Under the pieces are notes generated by a model, which had not been told where the DNA came from, made no database searches, and saw only the letters and a list, made by a program, of their open reading frames with translations. Shown one piece after another: positions 17,178-26,244 of a DNA stretch of 64,000 nt (the stretch's first letter is position 1; each line of letters opens with the position of its first letter). Position numbers and translations under genes: made by a program. This DNA comes from CAIWMF01 sp964402065 (GTDB taxonomy: Bacteria; Verrucomicrobiota; Verrucomicrobiia; Chthoniobacterales; UBA6821): the NCBI GenBank assembly GCA_964402065.1, contig CAYOAN010000003.1, positions 62,001 through 126,000 on the forward strand. Direction: 5' to 3'.

Positions 17178-20100
17178 TTAGGCCATATCAAAGGTGCTAG
17201 CATGCTCTCTGCCACCGACAGCGACGTCAAGACAGAGTCCTTGCATTTCTTTGATGAGAACATTGAAAGATTCAGGAATGCCTGCTTCCAATGAATTGTC
17301 ACCTTTGACAATACTTTCATAAATGCGCGTTCTTCCTTGAACGTCATCTGATTTTACCGTCAACAATTCTTGTAAGGTGTAAGCTGCACCGTATGCTTGA
17401 AGCGCCCAGACTTCCATTTCACCAAAGCGCTGGCCGCCGTACTGTGCTTTACCACCAAGTGGCTGTTGGGTTACAAGGGAGTAAGGTCCAACTGCACGAG
17501 CGTGAATCTTATCAGCAACCAAATGCCCTAGTTTGAGCATGTACATGATACCAACGACCACTTCTTGATCAAATGGTTCTCCAGTAAGACCGTTATAAAG
17601 CTTTGATTTGCCGTTTTCTTGAATCCAAGAGAAACCTTCTTTTGTGCTTGCTTCCTTGAGGTATTTACGAATCTCCGCTTCAGGAATACCGTCAAAGACA
17701 GGTGTTGCAACTTTGAATCCAAGAGCTTTGGCAGCAATACCAAGGTGCGTTTCGAGAAGCTGCCCAACGTTCATACGACTTGGAACACCAAGAGGGTTAA
17801 GAACGATGTCAACAGGTGTTCCATCAGCCAAGTAAGGCATATCTTCTTCCGGAACAATCTTTGCAACAACACCTTTGTTACCGTGACGTCCGGCCATCTT
17901 ATCTCCAACGCTTAACTTACGTTTGCTGGCGATATAAACTTTAACTTGTTTGATAATCCCAGGATCAACATCATCACCACTCTCAATGCGTCCTAAGCTT
18001 TCATCTTTTTCGTTTTCAAGATCAGCAAAACGGTGTTCGAACTGACCAATGATTTCGCGGATCTTATTGCGAATAGGACTTGGATCAATTTCAACATGAT
18101 TATAAACGCTCGCTAACTTACGCAAGAGCATCTTGGTAATTTTGCGATTTGCAGGAATAATAATTTCTCCTGTTTGTCCGTTAACTACATCAAGCGGAAT
18201 TTTCTCGCCCAATAGAACATTGGAAAGCGCTTCTGTTAGGAGCTCATGAAGCTCTTCTTTGCGCTTTTTGTATTCTTCTTGAATGACTTTGAGTTGACGC
18301 TTTGCTTCAACCGGAGTGATTTTGAATTTAGTGACTTCTTTTTTGGAGGAGACACGGACATCCATGACAATACCATAGGTTCCTGATGGAACAGTCAATG
18401 ATGTATCACGCACATCAGCCGCTTTCTCTCCGAAAATTGCACGTAACAAGCGCTCTTCAGGAGCTAATTCGGTTTCACTCTTCGGCGTAATTTTTCCAAC
18501 AAGAATATCTCCAGGCTTTACCTCAGCTCCAATACGGATCACTCCATCAGCTCCAAGATTTTGCAACGCTTCTTCACTTACATTAGGAATATCGCGTGTG
18601 ATTTCTTCTGGACCAAGCTTCGTATCACGAGCCCCAATTTCAAACTCATCAATATGGATCGAAGTATAAATATCTTCTTTTACCACACGTTCTGAAATCA
18701 TGATGGCGTCTTCGAAGTTATAACCATTCCAAGGCATGAAAGCAACAAGGACATTACGTCCCAATGCTAGCTCTCCTTGCTCTGTATTAGGACCATCAGC
18801 CAAGACATCTCCAGGTTTTACCGACTGGCCTTTTTTCACAATCGGACGCTGATTAATGCACGTACTGCTGTTGGAACGCATGAACTTTCTCAGTTCATAA
18901 ACATAAACTCCATTTTCAGGATCATTTTTAACTTTTTTCTTTCCTTCAGGAAGAAGGCCATTCTTGGTAACTATGATACGCAAAGAATCAACAGAAGCAA
19001 TTTTGCCAGTGGACTCAGCAAGAATGACTGCCTTTGAATCGCGTGCGACACGACCTTCCAAGCCGGTACCAATAATCGGTGATTCAGAGACAAGCAAAGG
19101 AACACCCTGACGTTGCATGTTCGAACCCATGAGCGCACGGTTTGCGTCGTCATGCTCAAGGAAAGGAATCAACCCAGCAGCCACCGAAACAAGTTGTTTT
19201 GGTGAAACGTCCATGAACTCAATCTTATCAGGCTCAACTTCAACATAGTCTCCACGGTAGCGTGCAAGCACAGCATTTCCCAAGAAACGGCCTTTTGCAT
19301 CGATAGCAGAGTTTGCTTGTGCAACATAATAGTTTTCATCCTGATCGCCAGTTTGATAAACAATATCATTTGTCACACACCCATTGATCACTTTGCGATA
19401 AGGAGTTTCAATGAAACCAAAATCATTGATCCGAGCATAGGTACTCAACGAACTGATAAGACCAATGTTTGGACCTTCAGGTGTTTCAATTGGACAGATA
19501 CGTCCGTAGTGAGAAGGATGAACGTCACGCACTTCAAAGCCCGCACGCTCACGGCTAAGACCACCAGGTCCGAGCGCAGAAAGACGTCGTTTATGAGTCA
19601 ATTCGGAAAGAGGATTGGTTTGATCCATGAACTGGCTCAGCTGTGAGCGACCAAAGAAATCACGCACAACAGCGCTAAGAGATTTAGGATTGATCAGCTT
19701 TTGTGGAGTAATGTGATCTACAGCAGGATCGTACAAAGCCATACGTTCACGGACGAGACGCTCTGTTCGAGAAAGACCAACACGACATTGATTTGCAAGA
19801 AGCTCACCAACTGTACGCACACGGCGACTACCAAGATGATCGATATCATCAATCATTCCCTCACCGCGACGCAACTTGAGAAGATAGCGAATTGCTTCAA
19901 CAATATCTTCTTTGCAGAGCAAACGATCATCACCTCCGGTTTTTACGCCGAGTTTTTGTTGAATTTTGTGACGTCCAACACGCCCTAAGTCATAACGCTT
20001 TGCATCAAAGAAAAGGCGCTTTAACATGCCGCGTGAATTTTGTGCAGTTGGTGGATCGCCAGGACGGAGCTTACGATAAATATCTTTAAGAGCTTCATCT

Positions 20101-20972
20101 TCATCGTGAGCAGGGTCACGACGAAGCGACTTCATAATCGTGTCATCTTCTCTGATATCAACAACATTAACATTCGTAACTTTAGCATTAAGCAAATCAC
20201 GAATAACAGCTAGCGTGAGCGGTTCAAAAGCACGTGCGATAATTGTTTCCCCTTCGACGTAATCTTGGAGGAGCACTTTTGTTGCAAGCTCTTCTTCATC
20301 GAGCTTAGCGGTTAGTTTAAGATTTTCTATTTTATAAAATAAGCCGGCAACATCTTCATCCGTTGGATATCCGAGCGCACGAAGGAATGTCGTTGCCAAA
20401 AATTTGCGACGGCGCTTGCGGCGATCAAGATAGACATAAAGCAAGTCATTAGTATCGAATTGAATTTCAATCCAAGAACCACGATCTGGAATAATACGAA
20501 AGCCTTGCAACAATTTCCCATTCAAATGAACATCAGTTTCAAAACTGATACCTGGAGAGCGGTGCAACTGACTGACAACAACGCGCTCTGCGCCATTGAT
20601 GATGAATGTTCCTTGTGCAGTCATCAAGGGAATCTCTCCCATATAAACTTTTTCTTCTTTTGCTACTTTTTCATCTTTGTAACGAAATGTAACATAAAGC
20701 GGCGCACTATAAGTCAAGCCTTCAAGCTGAGATTCAACAGGCCCAATCTTAGGCTCATCAAGTTGATAGCTGACAAAATCCAAACTTGATTTTTCTTCAA
20801 ATCCAAAAATTGGAAAAAATTCACGAAAGACCGCTTGCAAACCAATATTACGGCGCTTGAGAGGGTCGATCCCTTTTTGAAAAAATTCGTCGTAAGACTT
20901 AATCTGAAGTTCGATTAAGTTAGGTGGATCAATAACCTCGTGAAGTTTTCCAAATTGAATGCGTTCTGACAT
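17178..20972 (-). CDS. rpoB: RNA polymerase beta subunit
   Basis: The 1264-residue subunit shows family motifs in order: GTFIINGAERVVVSQLHRSPG, the rifampicin-region stretch FMDQTNPLSELTHKRRLSALGPGGL, RDVHPSHYGRICPIETPEGPNIGL, GDKMAGRHGNKGVV, and GGKAQYGGQRFGEMEVWALQAYGAA. The rifampicin-pocket residues look wild type by eye, without a known resistance substitution. The gene follows rplL after 292 bases that hold several hairpins, and precedes rpoC. Confidence 0.98.
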   Translation of the reverse strand: MSERIQFGKLHEVIDPPNLIELQIKSYDEFFQKGIDPLKRRNIGLQAVFREFFPIFGFEEKSSLDFVSYQLDEPKIGPVESQLEGLTYSAPLYVTFRYKDEKVAKEEKVYMGEIPLMTAQGTFIINGAERVVVSQLHRSPGISFETDVHLNGKLLQGFRIIPDRGSWIEIQFDTNDLLYVYLDRRKRRRKFLATTFLRALGYPTDEDVAGLFYKIENLKLTAKLDEEELATKVLLQDYVEGETIIARAFEPLTLAVIRDLLNAKVTNVNVVDIREDDTIMKSLRRDPAHDEDEALKDIYRKLRPGDPPTAQNSRGMLKRLFFDAKRYDLGRVGRHKIQQKLGVKTGGDDRLLCKEDIVEAIRYLLKLRRGEGMIDDIDHLGSRRVRTVGELLANQCRVGLSRTERLVRERMALYDPAVDHITPQKLINPKSLSAVVRDFFGRSQLSQFMDQTNPLSELTHKRRLSALGPGGLSRERAGFEVRDVHPSHYGRICPIETPEGPNIGLISSLSTYARINDFGFIETPYRKVINGCVTNDIVYQTGDQDENYYVAQANSAIDAKGRFLGNAVLARYRGDYVEVEPDKIEFMDVSPKQLVSVAAGLIPFLEHDDANRALMGSNMQRQGVPLLVSESPIIGTGLEGRVARDSKAVILAESTGKIASVDSLRIIVTKNGLLPEGKKKVKNDPENGVYVYELRKFMRSNSSTCINQRPIVKKGQSVKPGDVLADGPNTEQGELALGRNVLVAFMPWNGYNFEDAIMISERVVKEDIYTSIHIDEFEIGARDTKLGPEEITRDIPNVSEEALQNLGADGVIRIGAEVKPGDILVGKITPKSETELAPEERLLRAIFGEKAADVRDTSLTVPSGTYGIVMDVRVSSKKEVTKFKITPVEAKRQLKVIQEEYKKRKEELHELLTEALSNVLLGEKIPLDVVNGQTGEIIIPANRKITKMLLRKLASVYNHVEIDPSPIRNKIREIIGQFEHRFADLENEKDESLGRIESGDDVDPGIIKQVKVYIASKRKLSVGDKMAGRHGNKGVVAKIVPEEDMPYLADGTPVDIVLNPLGVPSRMNVGQLLETHLGIAAKALGFKVATPVFDGIPEAEIRKYLKEASTKEGFSWIQENGKSKLYNGLTGEPFDQEVVVGIMYMLKLGHLVADKIHARAVGPYSLVTQQPLGGKAQYGGQRFGEMEVWALQAYGAAYTLQELLTVKSDDVQGRTRIYESIVKGDNSLEAGIPESFNVLIKEMQGLCLDVAVGGREHASTFDMA

Positions 20973-21045
20973 AAATCGAAGGTGTCGCTAGGCGTTTTAA
21001 GATTGATCAGGTTTCAGAGAGTGTCCTTAACCGTGATAAAGTTCA

Positions 21046-21070
21046 TCAATCATCACAAAGTGATGCTTGA
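21046..21070 (-). other. Hairpin in the rplL-rpoB intergenic region
   Basis: TCAATCATCAC, loop AAA, GTGATGCTTGA: a stem of about ten pairs with one mismatch, about 75 bases before the rpoB start. It is the third of three hairpins in this gap and may be part of an RNA processing or attenuation region. Confidence 0.4.
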
Positions 21071-21110
21071 TTAAATAGACTGACTGGAATGACTCAATGT
21101 GAAGACGGAA

Positions 21111-21143
21111 ATTCCGAGCAGCTCGTTGTAAGATGCTCGGAAT
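21111..21143 (-). other. Strong hairpin between rplL and rpoB
   Basis: A perfect 10-base stem, ATTCCGAGCA and TGCTCGGAAT, with a 13-base loop. In E. coli the same gap holds an attenuator and an RNase III site that set the ratio of ribosomal protein to RNA polymerase. A similar role here is inferred from position only. Confidence 0.5.
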
Positions 21144-21213
21144 GATGCCAACAATTAAAAAATGGGATTGGAGAGTTTAAACAAAGTAGGGTCGGTAAAT
21201 ATATAAGAATCTA

Positions 21214-21247
21214 GTTACCGTGTCAATAAAGGAATTAACACGGTAAC
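21214..21247 (-). terminator. Perfect 10-base hairpin just after rplL
   Basis: GTTACCGTGT and ACACGGTAAC form a perfect stem with a 14-base loop, 17 bases after the rplL stop on the minus strand. No T-run follows, so it may be an RNA processing site or attenuator rather than a full terminator. It matches the position of the E. coli rplL-rpoB attenuator. Confidence 0.5.
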
Positions 21248-21264
21248 TTAGAAAAACATGATTC

Positions 21265-21642
21265 TTATTTAACGGTAACCTTAGCTCCAGCAGCCTCGAT
21301 CTTTTTCTTGATCTCTTCTGCTTCTTCTTTGGTAGCACCTTCTTTAATTGGCTTAGGCGCACTCTCAACAAGAGCTTTTGCTTCAGCAAGACCTAATCCA
21401 GGAACTGCAGCGCGAACTTCTTTAATTACACCAATTTTGTTACTACCAACATCGCTCAGAATAACATCAAAGGTTGTCTTTTCTTCAACAGGAGCAGCAG
21501 CAGCCGCACCACCTGCAGCAGCTACAGCAACAGGAGCAGCAGCACTGACACCCCATTTTTCTTCGAGGGCTTTAACGAGTTCAGCAATTTGAAGGACTGT
21601 AAGATTGCTAAGTTGATCTACGATAGCTTGATTGTCTGACAT
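21265..21642 (-). CDS. rplL: 50S ribosomal protein L7/L12
   Basis: The 125-residue protein starts MSDNQAIVDQLSNLTVLQIAELVKALEEKWGVS. It has the Ala/Gly-rich hinge and the C-terminal domain FDVILSDVGSNKIGVIKEVR..GLGLAEAKALVESAPKPIKEGATKEEAEEIKKKIE. It forms the stalk that recruits translation factors. I chose the ATG at 21642; a longer in-frame start at 21690 adds 16 residues unlike the family, encoded by a palindromic region. The gene sits between rplJ and rpoB. Confidence 0.97.
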   Translation of the reverse strand: MSDNQAIVDQLSNLTVLQIAELVKALEEKWGVSAAAPVAVAAAGGAAAAAPVEEKTTFDVILSDVGSNKIGVIKEVRAAVPGLGLAEAKALVESAPKPIKEGATKEEAEEIKKKIEAAGAKVTVK

Positions 21643-21671
21643 AATTTTATTGGGACTGTGATGCTGTCGCA

Positions 21672-21687
21672 TTTCGAAGCTTCGAAA
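21672..21687. other. 16-base palindrome in the rplJ-rplL gap
   Basis: TTTCGAAGCTTCGAAA is a perfect 16-base palindrome 30 bases before the rplL start. It is followed by GGCAGCTGCC near 21699-21708. The 186-base gap is long for rplJ-rplL and may hold a control site; none of the known ones is recognised. Confidence 0.35.
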
Positions 21688-21828
21688 CATTTGAGAGCGG
21701 CAGCTGCCACTCCGACATACATCGTGTTAGTTGTGTTGTGATCATCCTCTGCCGCGAAGCATTGGATGAAAATGTTATTGGTTGAACTGCGTTGCAGTAA
21801 GTTTAAGTGTTTAAAAGCAGCAAATCTC

Positions 21829-22338
21829 TTAAGCTTCTTTCGCTTTGGCTGCCAAAACTCGCGCCAAGCTGGCTCCTGGTTCGTTGAGGGTACGAACAAG
21901 TTGAGTTGCAGGCGTGAGAAGCAAGGCCAAGAGCTGGGCTTGCAAGCTCTCTTTCGATGGCAAGGATGCGAGCACTTGGATTTGATCAAGAGACAAAATA
22001 GCATTGTCTAAAATTCCAACACGCATGGTTGGTTTTTTGAACTCTGCAGCAAATGTTTTAAGAGTCTTTGCAGTAGCACAGATATCCTTCTCTCCAGTAA
22101 CAAGAGCTGTTTGACCTGTTAAATGCTCATCAAGAGAAGCAAGTCCCGCATCTTTCAACGCACGCTTTAAAAAAGTATTCTTAACAACAGAACATTGTGC
22201 CCCTGCCTCAGCAAGACGCTTTCTCAATTCAGCAAAATGAACGACATTCATGCCGCCATATTCAATCAAAATAAGGAAAGGAGCAGCATTTAGTCGCAAC
22301 TTAACATCATCAACGATAGTAGATTTCTCGGGACGCAT
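21829..22338 (-). CDS. rplJ: 50S ribosomal protein L10
   Basis: The 169-residue protein matches L10: the N-terminal rRNA-binding domain with LILIEYGGMNVVHFAELRKRLAEAGAQCSVVKNTFLKRAL, then the C-terminal helix with AQLLALLLTPATQLVRTLNEPGASLARVLAAKA that binds L7/L12 dimers. It lies 25 bases after rplA and precedes rplL. Confidence 0.95.
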   Translation of the reverse strand: MRPEKSTIVDDVKLRLNAAPFLILIEYGGMNVVHFAELRKRLAEAGAQCSVVKNTFLKRALKDAGLASLDEHLTGQTALVTGEKDICATAKTLKTFAAEFKKPTMRVGILDNAILSLDQIQVLASLPSKESLQAQLLALLLTPATQLVRTLNEPGASLARVLAAKAKEA

Positions 22339-22363
22339 AGAAAAAAAATAGAGAGTGTTGTGA

Positions 22364-23071
22364 TTATAATTTAGCTTTCAAAAACGGAGCGGCATCCACA
22401 CGGAGGCCAGGAAGCATTGTCGCCGCAACAGTGACGGCCTCAACAAAAGATCCTTTTGCTGTGGCAGGACGTGATTTAATGACAGCCTCAATAACAGCTG
22501 CTGCATTTTCTGTAAGCTGTGATTCGGAAAATGAAAACTTCCCAACAGGAACAGCAACATTTCCGTTTTTATCTAACTTAAACTCAACACGACCAGCCTT
22601 CACTTCACGAACGGCTTGAGCTGTATCATCACTAACAGTTCCCGTTTTAGGATTAGGCATGAGGCCACGAGGTCCAAGAACTTTACCCAATTTTCTTACC
22701 TCAACCATCGCTGCTGGAGTTGCAATCGCAACATCAAAGTCAGCAAAGCCAGCTTGGCATTTTTTGATCATTTCTTCAAAACCAACATGCTCTGCGCCGG
22801 CTTCAGTAGCAGCAGCGGCAGCGGATCCTGTTGCAAAAACAAGAACGCGAACATTTTTTCCACTTCCATGAGGAAGCGGGCAAGTGCCACGAACCATTTG
22901 ATCGCTTTGCCTTGGATCAACACCAAGACGCATTGAAAGGGCAACCGTCTGGTCGAATTTTGGTGCCGGCATGGATTTGAGAACCTTGACAGCATCATTT
23001 AAAGAATACTTTTTGCTAGCATCGACAAGTGCGGCTGCTGCGTTATAACGTTTGCTATGTTTTTTACTCAT
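22364..23071 (-). CDS. rplA: 50S ribosomal protein L1
   Basis: The 235-residue protein has the L1 signatures: YSLNDAVKVLKSMPAPKFDQTVALSMRLGVDPRQSDQMVRG at the N terminus, LGKVLGPRGLMPNPKTGTV, and a C-terminal half typical of the L1 stalk. It lies 72 bases after rplK on the minus strand. Confidence 0.97.
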   Translation of the reverse strand: MSKKHSKRYNAAAALVDASKKYSLNDAVKVLKSMPAPKFDQTVALSMRLGVDPRQSDQMVRGTCPLPHGSGKNVRVLVFATGSAAAAATEAGAEHVGFEEMIKKCQAGFADFDVAIATPAAMVEVRKLGKVLGPRGLMPNPKTGTVSDDTAQAVREVKAGRVEFKLDKNGNVAVPVGKFSFSESQLTENAAAVIEAVIKSRPATAKGSFVEAVTVAATMLPGLRVDAAPFLKAKL

Positions 23072-23143
23072 GATTGGGTGCAGTATTAGCGAAATAAATC
23101 TCCTGCGTTAATGTTAAGTTTAAAAAAGAATGTTTGAGGGGAA

Positions 23144-23569
23144 TTATCCTTCGATTTCAATACCCATTTGACGCGCTGTCCCACAAAGAGTGCGGAAGGC
23201 TGCCTCTTCGGACCTTGCATTCATGTCAGGCATTTTGATTTTTACAACGTCCATAACCTGCTTCTTGGTAAGCTTCGCAACTTTTGTTTTGTTAGGCTCT
23301 TTGGAACCAGAAGCGATATTGGCTGCCTTTTTCAAAAGAACTCCAGCTGGAGGAGCTTTTGTTATAAAGGTGAAGCTCTTGTCTTTATAAACAGTGATAA
23401 CTACTGGCAAAATATCACCAGCTTGTTTTTGCGTTGCGGCATTAAATTCCTTACAAAAGGCCATGATGTTGACCCCTTGTTGACCAAGAGCCGGACCAAC
23501 TGGAGGCGCTGGGTTAGCAGCTCCAGCAGGAATTTGCAGTTTAATAGTACCTACGATTTCTTTAGCCAT
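23144..23569 (-). CDS. rplK: 50S ribosomal protein L11
   Basis: The 141-residue protein has L11 signatures: IKLQIPAGAANPAPPVGPALGQQGVNIMAFCKEFNA, then FTFITKAPPAGVLLKKAA, and a C-terminal rRNA-binding domain ending RTLCGTARQMGIEIEG. It is the first gene of the minus-strand cluster. The usual upstream neighbours nusG and secE are absent: 462 non-coding bases separate it from the divergent 716-residue gene. Confidence 0.97.
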   Translation of the reverse strand: MAKEIVGTIKLQIPAGAANPAPPVGPALGQQGVNIMAFCKEFNAATQKQAGDILPVVITVYKDKSFTFITKAPPAGVLLKKAANIASGSKEPNKTKVAKLTKKQVMDVVKIKMPDMNARSEEAAFRTLCGTARQMGIEIEG

Positions 23570-23603
23570 GAAAATTGAAAAACGTTAACGTCGAAAAAAT
23601 TCC

Positions 23604-23620
23604 TTCGCCTTTTTGGCGAA
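23604..23620 (-). terminator. Leader hairpin before rplK (possible attenuator)
   Basis: On the minus strand TTCGCC, loop AAAAA, GGCGAA, then GGAATTTTTTCG: a GC-rich 6-base stem followed by a T-run, 35 bases before the rplK start and inside the likely leader. The form is that of a short intrinsic terminator, so a leader attenuation mechanism for the ribosomal-protein/rpoBC cluster is possible. The stem is short. Confidence 0.4.
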
Positions 23621-23642
23621 AAAGGAAAGCGAGTCTGCCTCA

Positions 23643-23660
23643 AGATTAGTCACCTGGCAA
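23643..23660 (-). promoter_or_regulatory. Promoter-like motif before the rplK cluster
   Basis: On the minus strand TTGCCA, six bases, then TAATCT, ending 74 bases before the rplK start. The same arrangement (TTGCCA, seven bases, TAATCT) lies before rplU at 63931-63949. Shared sequence before two highly expressed ribosomal genes suggests promoter function, though the spacing does not fit a standard sigma-70 -35/-10 pair. Confidence 0.35.
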
Positions 23661-24031
23661 GATCTTTTTTTAAATTTCACTACTTTTCCTCAAAAAAATT
23701 GACGCTCGTTCCTTGTGTGCTTACTTACGATGCAATGCGCCAATCCCCTCTCCTTTTTTGTTTTAAGTGGTAAGCCTAAACATCCCTCTCTTTTCTATGC
23801 ACGCGAGTGAGGGCAACGTGATTGAATCAAATAAATATACTACTCCTGAACAAGAAGGATAAGATGCTGGTAAATTAATGCCTATCTCACCGTGATCAGA
23901 GCAAGTTTGCAGTCCCATCATTTTCAGAAAAGACGATCAGCACACCCCTTCATTGACATTAGTTCTCCTTGTCATTAATGATGGTCGATGGTCAAAAAGT
24001 CTACTAATTTGGCTAGAACCTTCCCGATTTC
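23661..24031. other. Intergenic region with no gene seen
   Basis: Between the rplK promoter-like motif and the 716-residue gene I see no credible gene, tRNA or copy of the repeat families. A perfect TTGACA at 23953-23958 lies 74 bases before the downstream start, but at 17 bases it is followed only by TAATGA, a poor -10. Confidence 0.4.
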
Positions 24032-26182
24032 ATGAGCAACATCTCTTCCTCTTCACTCTCTTTTGCGGCTATAGAAGGTGATAGCACTCCCAAAGCTTTT
24101 GCTACGAAAAGCAAAATCACGACAACGCCATCAGGCATAACAGCTGTTCATCATTCAGCAAACATTTTAGCTTCGCTACGGAGCAGACTAAACTTAACTC
24201 TAAGTTGCGCCAATCAACAAAAAGCATCTGTCCTGAAAAATGTAGAGCCTGTCCATCAAACAGAGAATTTTTCGACCAATAATAAAACGCTCGATGCTAT
24301 TTTTGAAGACTTCGCGCAACAACTTGCCACCATCGAAACAAAAAGTGTCGCAGATATTCAAGCAGTAGAAAATAGAGCAAATGCTCTGCAAGCTCAAGGA
24401 ATGAGGCGAGGAATGGGTATGGCTGTTAGCCACGGAGTTGAAGCCGATAAAAAAAGAGCTATCAGCGATCTTAAAAAAACAGCAACTCACGAAAGAAATA
24501 TTCTTTTTCTACGCGCCAAGCAGGAACTCCTCGCGTATCAGAAAAGTTATTTCGATTCAGTCTTTGAAATTTATGCAAATCAGCTTCCAACACCCCCTGC
24601 AGGCACTCTAACACAAGGGAATCTTGATCAACCCCACCAAATTGTCACTCAAGCATTCGAGGAGGAGCAAAAACTTATTGAGTCACTTTTTGCTTTAGAA
24701 CAAACAAGTAAATCAACTCCATCGACTATTGCTGCTGTCATTAAAGTCATAACCTTAGCTGATACAGTTCGGCTGCAGGCGCTTCACCCTTTTGTGGAGC
24801 GTTCCATCAATATCGCATTGGATAACATAGAGGAGACCCATCAATTCCTTCACCAACTCTCTCAAGTAAAAGGCAATCCATTTCTAACTACGAAAGCGCT
24901 AGCTACTTTTCATGAAGAACTAGATCAACGGCATGCCAATTATTTATTGGCGGAATCCCTCTTTGATGGAACTGCAAAAGATATTGCCCTCAACAACGCT
25001 GTTTACCTTCAGACTAAAATTGACGAAACAAGTTCAGAAATAGCAAGGGCTTCTCAAGAAAATGGGCGCACTACACTGAGCGATCAAGTCCTTTTGAAGC
25101 TAAAAATTTCTTTATTAACAAATCTGCTTTCAGCCCTAGAAAAGGCTCATCAAGCTTATGAGCGGATTGCTGATAACGCTTCGCTAAAAATAAAAACTCA
25201 ACCACTACTTCCTAAGGATTCCACAGCATTCTCTCTAATATCAGACTCAGCAAGCTCCAGCTCCTTAACTATCGATAAAGCTTGCCAAGCGCTTTTAGAG
25301 CTTGCCGCTCAAACAACCATTAGACGAAGAACAATTGGGCTTAATATTCTCTCTCAACTTTCTGATTTTTTAGAAACAGAAAATAATCATGCCGTTCTTG
25401 GAAGGCGGGGAGAAATAGAGCTGGCCGATGGAACTTCTTCATCCTTTACTTCAAATACCAAGGTCGCTCAAGAAGGAATCAACCTCGTTAGACTTGCTGT
25501 TTTTAGAGACTTTGGCAGCCGAGGCCTTGAGCGCTTTGATATGCATTTTCATGACAAGATGGTAGCACTGAACTCTCCAGAGGCGCAAAATTGCTTAACG
25601 GTTGGCGAGTTAAAAAATTTTATCCAAATTGAAAGTAGCATTAATCCAAGCGCCTTCTACCTTTCCTCAGCTCATTCAATGACTGAACTGCTTTGTGCTG
25701 AAAGCAACCCTTTCGAAGACAGCAAAAGTATTAAGTCGGATGGAATTTCTTTTAATCCTTTTTCAAAAACAGCTCTCACCGCACCTCCTCTCACGGAAGA
25801 TCAAGAGAGAGCAAGAAGTCTGACTGCAATAAGAACGGCTCTGAAAGAATTTTTTAAAGAGCTTCCTGGAGAGTTACGTCAGCCCATTCTCAATCGCTTT
25901 GATGAAAAGTTTAAGCCTGCTCCAAACAAAACACTCCTCACTGTTGCAGAATTACGATCTTTTATAACAACAGAAATTGAAAATTTGAATTCTCTCAATT
26001 TTAACTTAGCTGGTCCGTTTTTTTACAGCCTCGGTTGGCACCTTGCTACCGCTTCTCTCTGGACTATTATGATGTCAGTACACCCGCCAGCATGGATGAT
26101 TATGGGAATCTCGCTGAGCATTGGAGTTGGCCATGATTTAACTTCTTACTGGCGACAGCTCAGACCAGAAGAGGAAAGGTAG
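24032..26182 (+). CDS. Large coiled-coil-rich protein of unknown function with C-terminal membrane hairpin
   Basis: I do not recognise this 716-residue protein. There is no N-terminal signal peptide; the first 70 residues are Ser/Thr-rich. Long helical, Glu/Gln/Ala/Lys-rich stretches suggest coiled coils. Two related segments occur near residues 483-535 and 596-648, with matching LERFDMHFHDK...LTVGELKNFI and LNRFDEKFKPA...LTVAELRSFI. Residues about 659-683 and 685-703 are hydrophobic (FFYSLGWHLATASLWTIMMSV and MIMGISLSIGVG), forming a C-terminal hairpin anchor before a charged tail. A membrane-directed effector or a structural protein are both possible. It stands alone between the divergent rplK cluster and mscL. 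Confidence 0.75.
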   Translation: MSNISSSSLSFAAIEGDSTPKAFATKSKITTTPSGITAVHHSANILASLRSRLNLTLSCANQQKASVLKNVEPVHQTENFSTNNKTLDAIFEDFAQQLATIETKSVADIQAVENRANALQAQGMRRGMGMAVSHGVEADKKRAISDLKKTATHERNILFLRAKQELLAYQKSYFDSVFEIYANQLPTPPAGTLTQGNLDQPHQIVTQAFEEEQKLIESLFALEQTSKSTPSTIAAVIKVITLADTVRLQALHPFVERSINIALDNIEETHQFLHQLSQVKGNPFLTTKALATFHEELDQRHANYLLAESLFDGTAKDIALNNAVYLQTKIDETSSEIARASQENGRTTLSDQVLLKLKISLLTNLLSALEKAHQAYERIADNASLKIKTQPLLPKDSTAFSLISDSASSSSLTIDKACQALLELAAQTTIRRRTIGLNILSQLSDFLETENNHAVLGRRGEIELADGTSSSFTSNTKVAQEGINLVRLAVFRDFGSRGLERFDMHFHDKMVALNSPEAQNCLTVGELKNFIQIESSINPSAFYLSSAHSMTELLCAESNPFEDSKSIKSDGISFNPFSKTALTAPPLTEDQERARSLTAIRTALKEFFKELPGELRQPILNRFDEKFKPAPNKTLLTVAELRSFITTEIENLNSLNFNLAGPFFYSLGWHLATASLWTIMMSVHPPAWMIMGISLSIGVGHDLTSYWRQLRPEEER

Positions 26183-26244
26183 AGTCTTTTCTCTGCTCGC
26201 TTCTTTCTTTTCAGTTTTGGTTTTTTTGTGTTTAAATTTTCCCT

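Noticed and set aside
21643..21690. Upstream rplL start at 21690
   Set aside because: Adds 16 residues from a palindromic region that do not match the L7/L12 N terminus.
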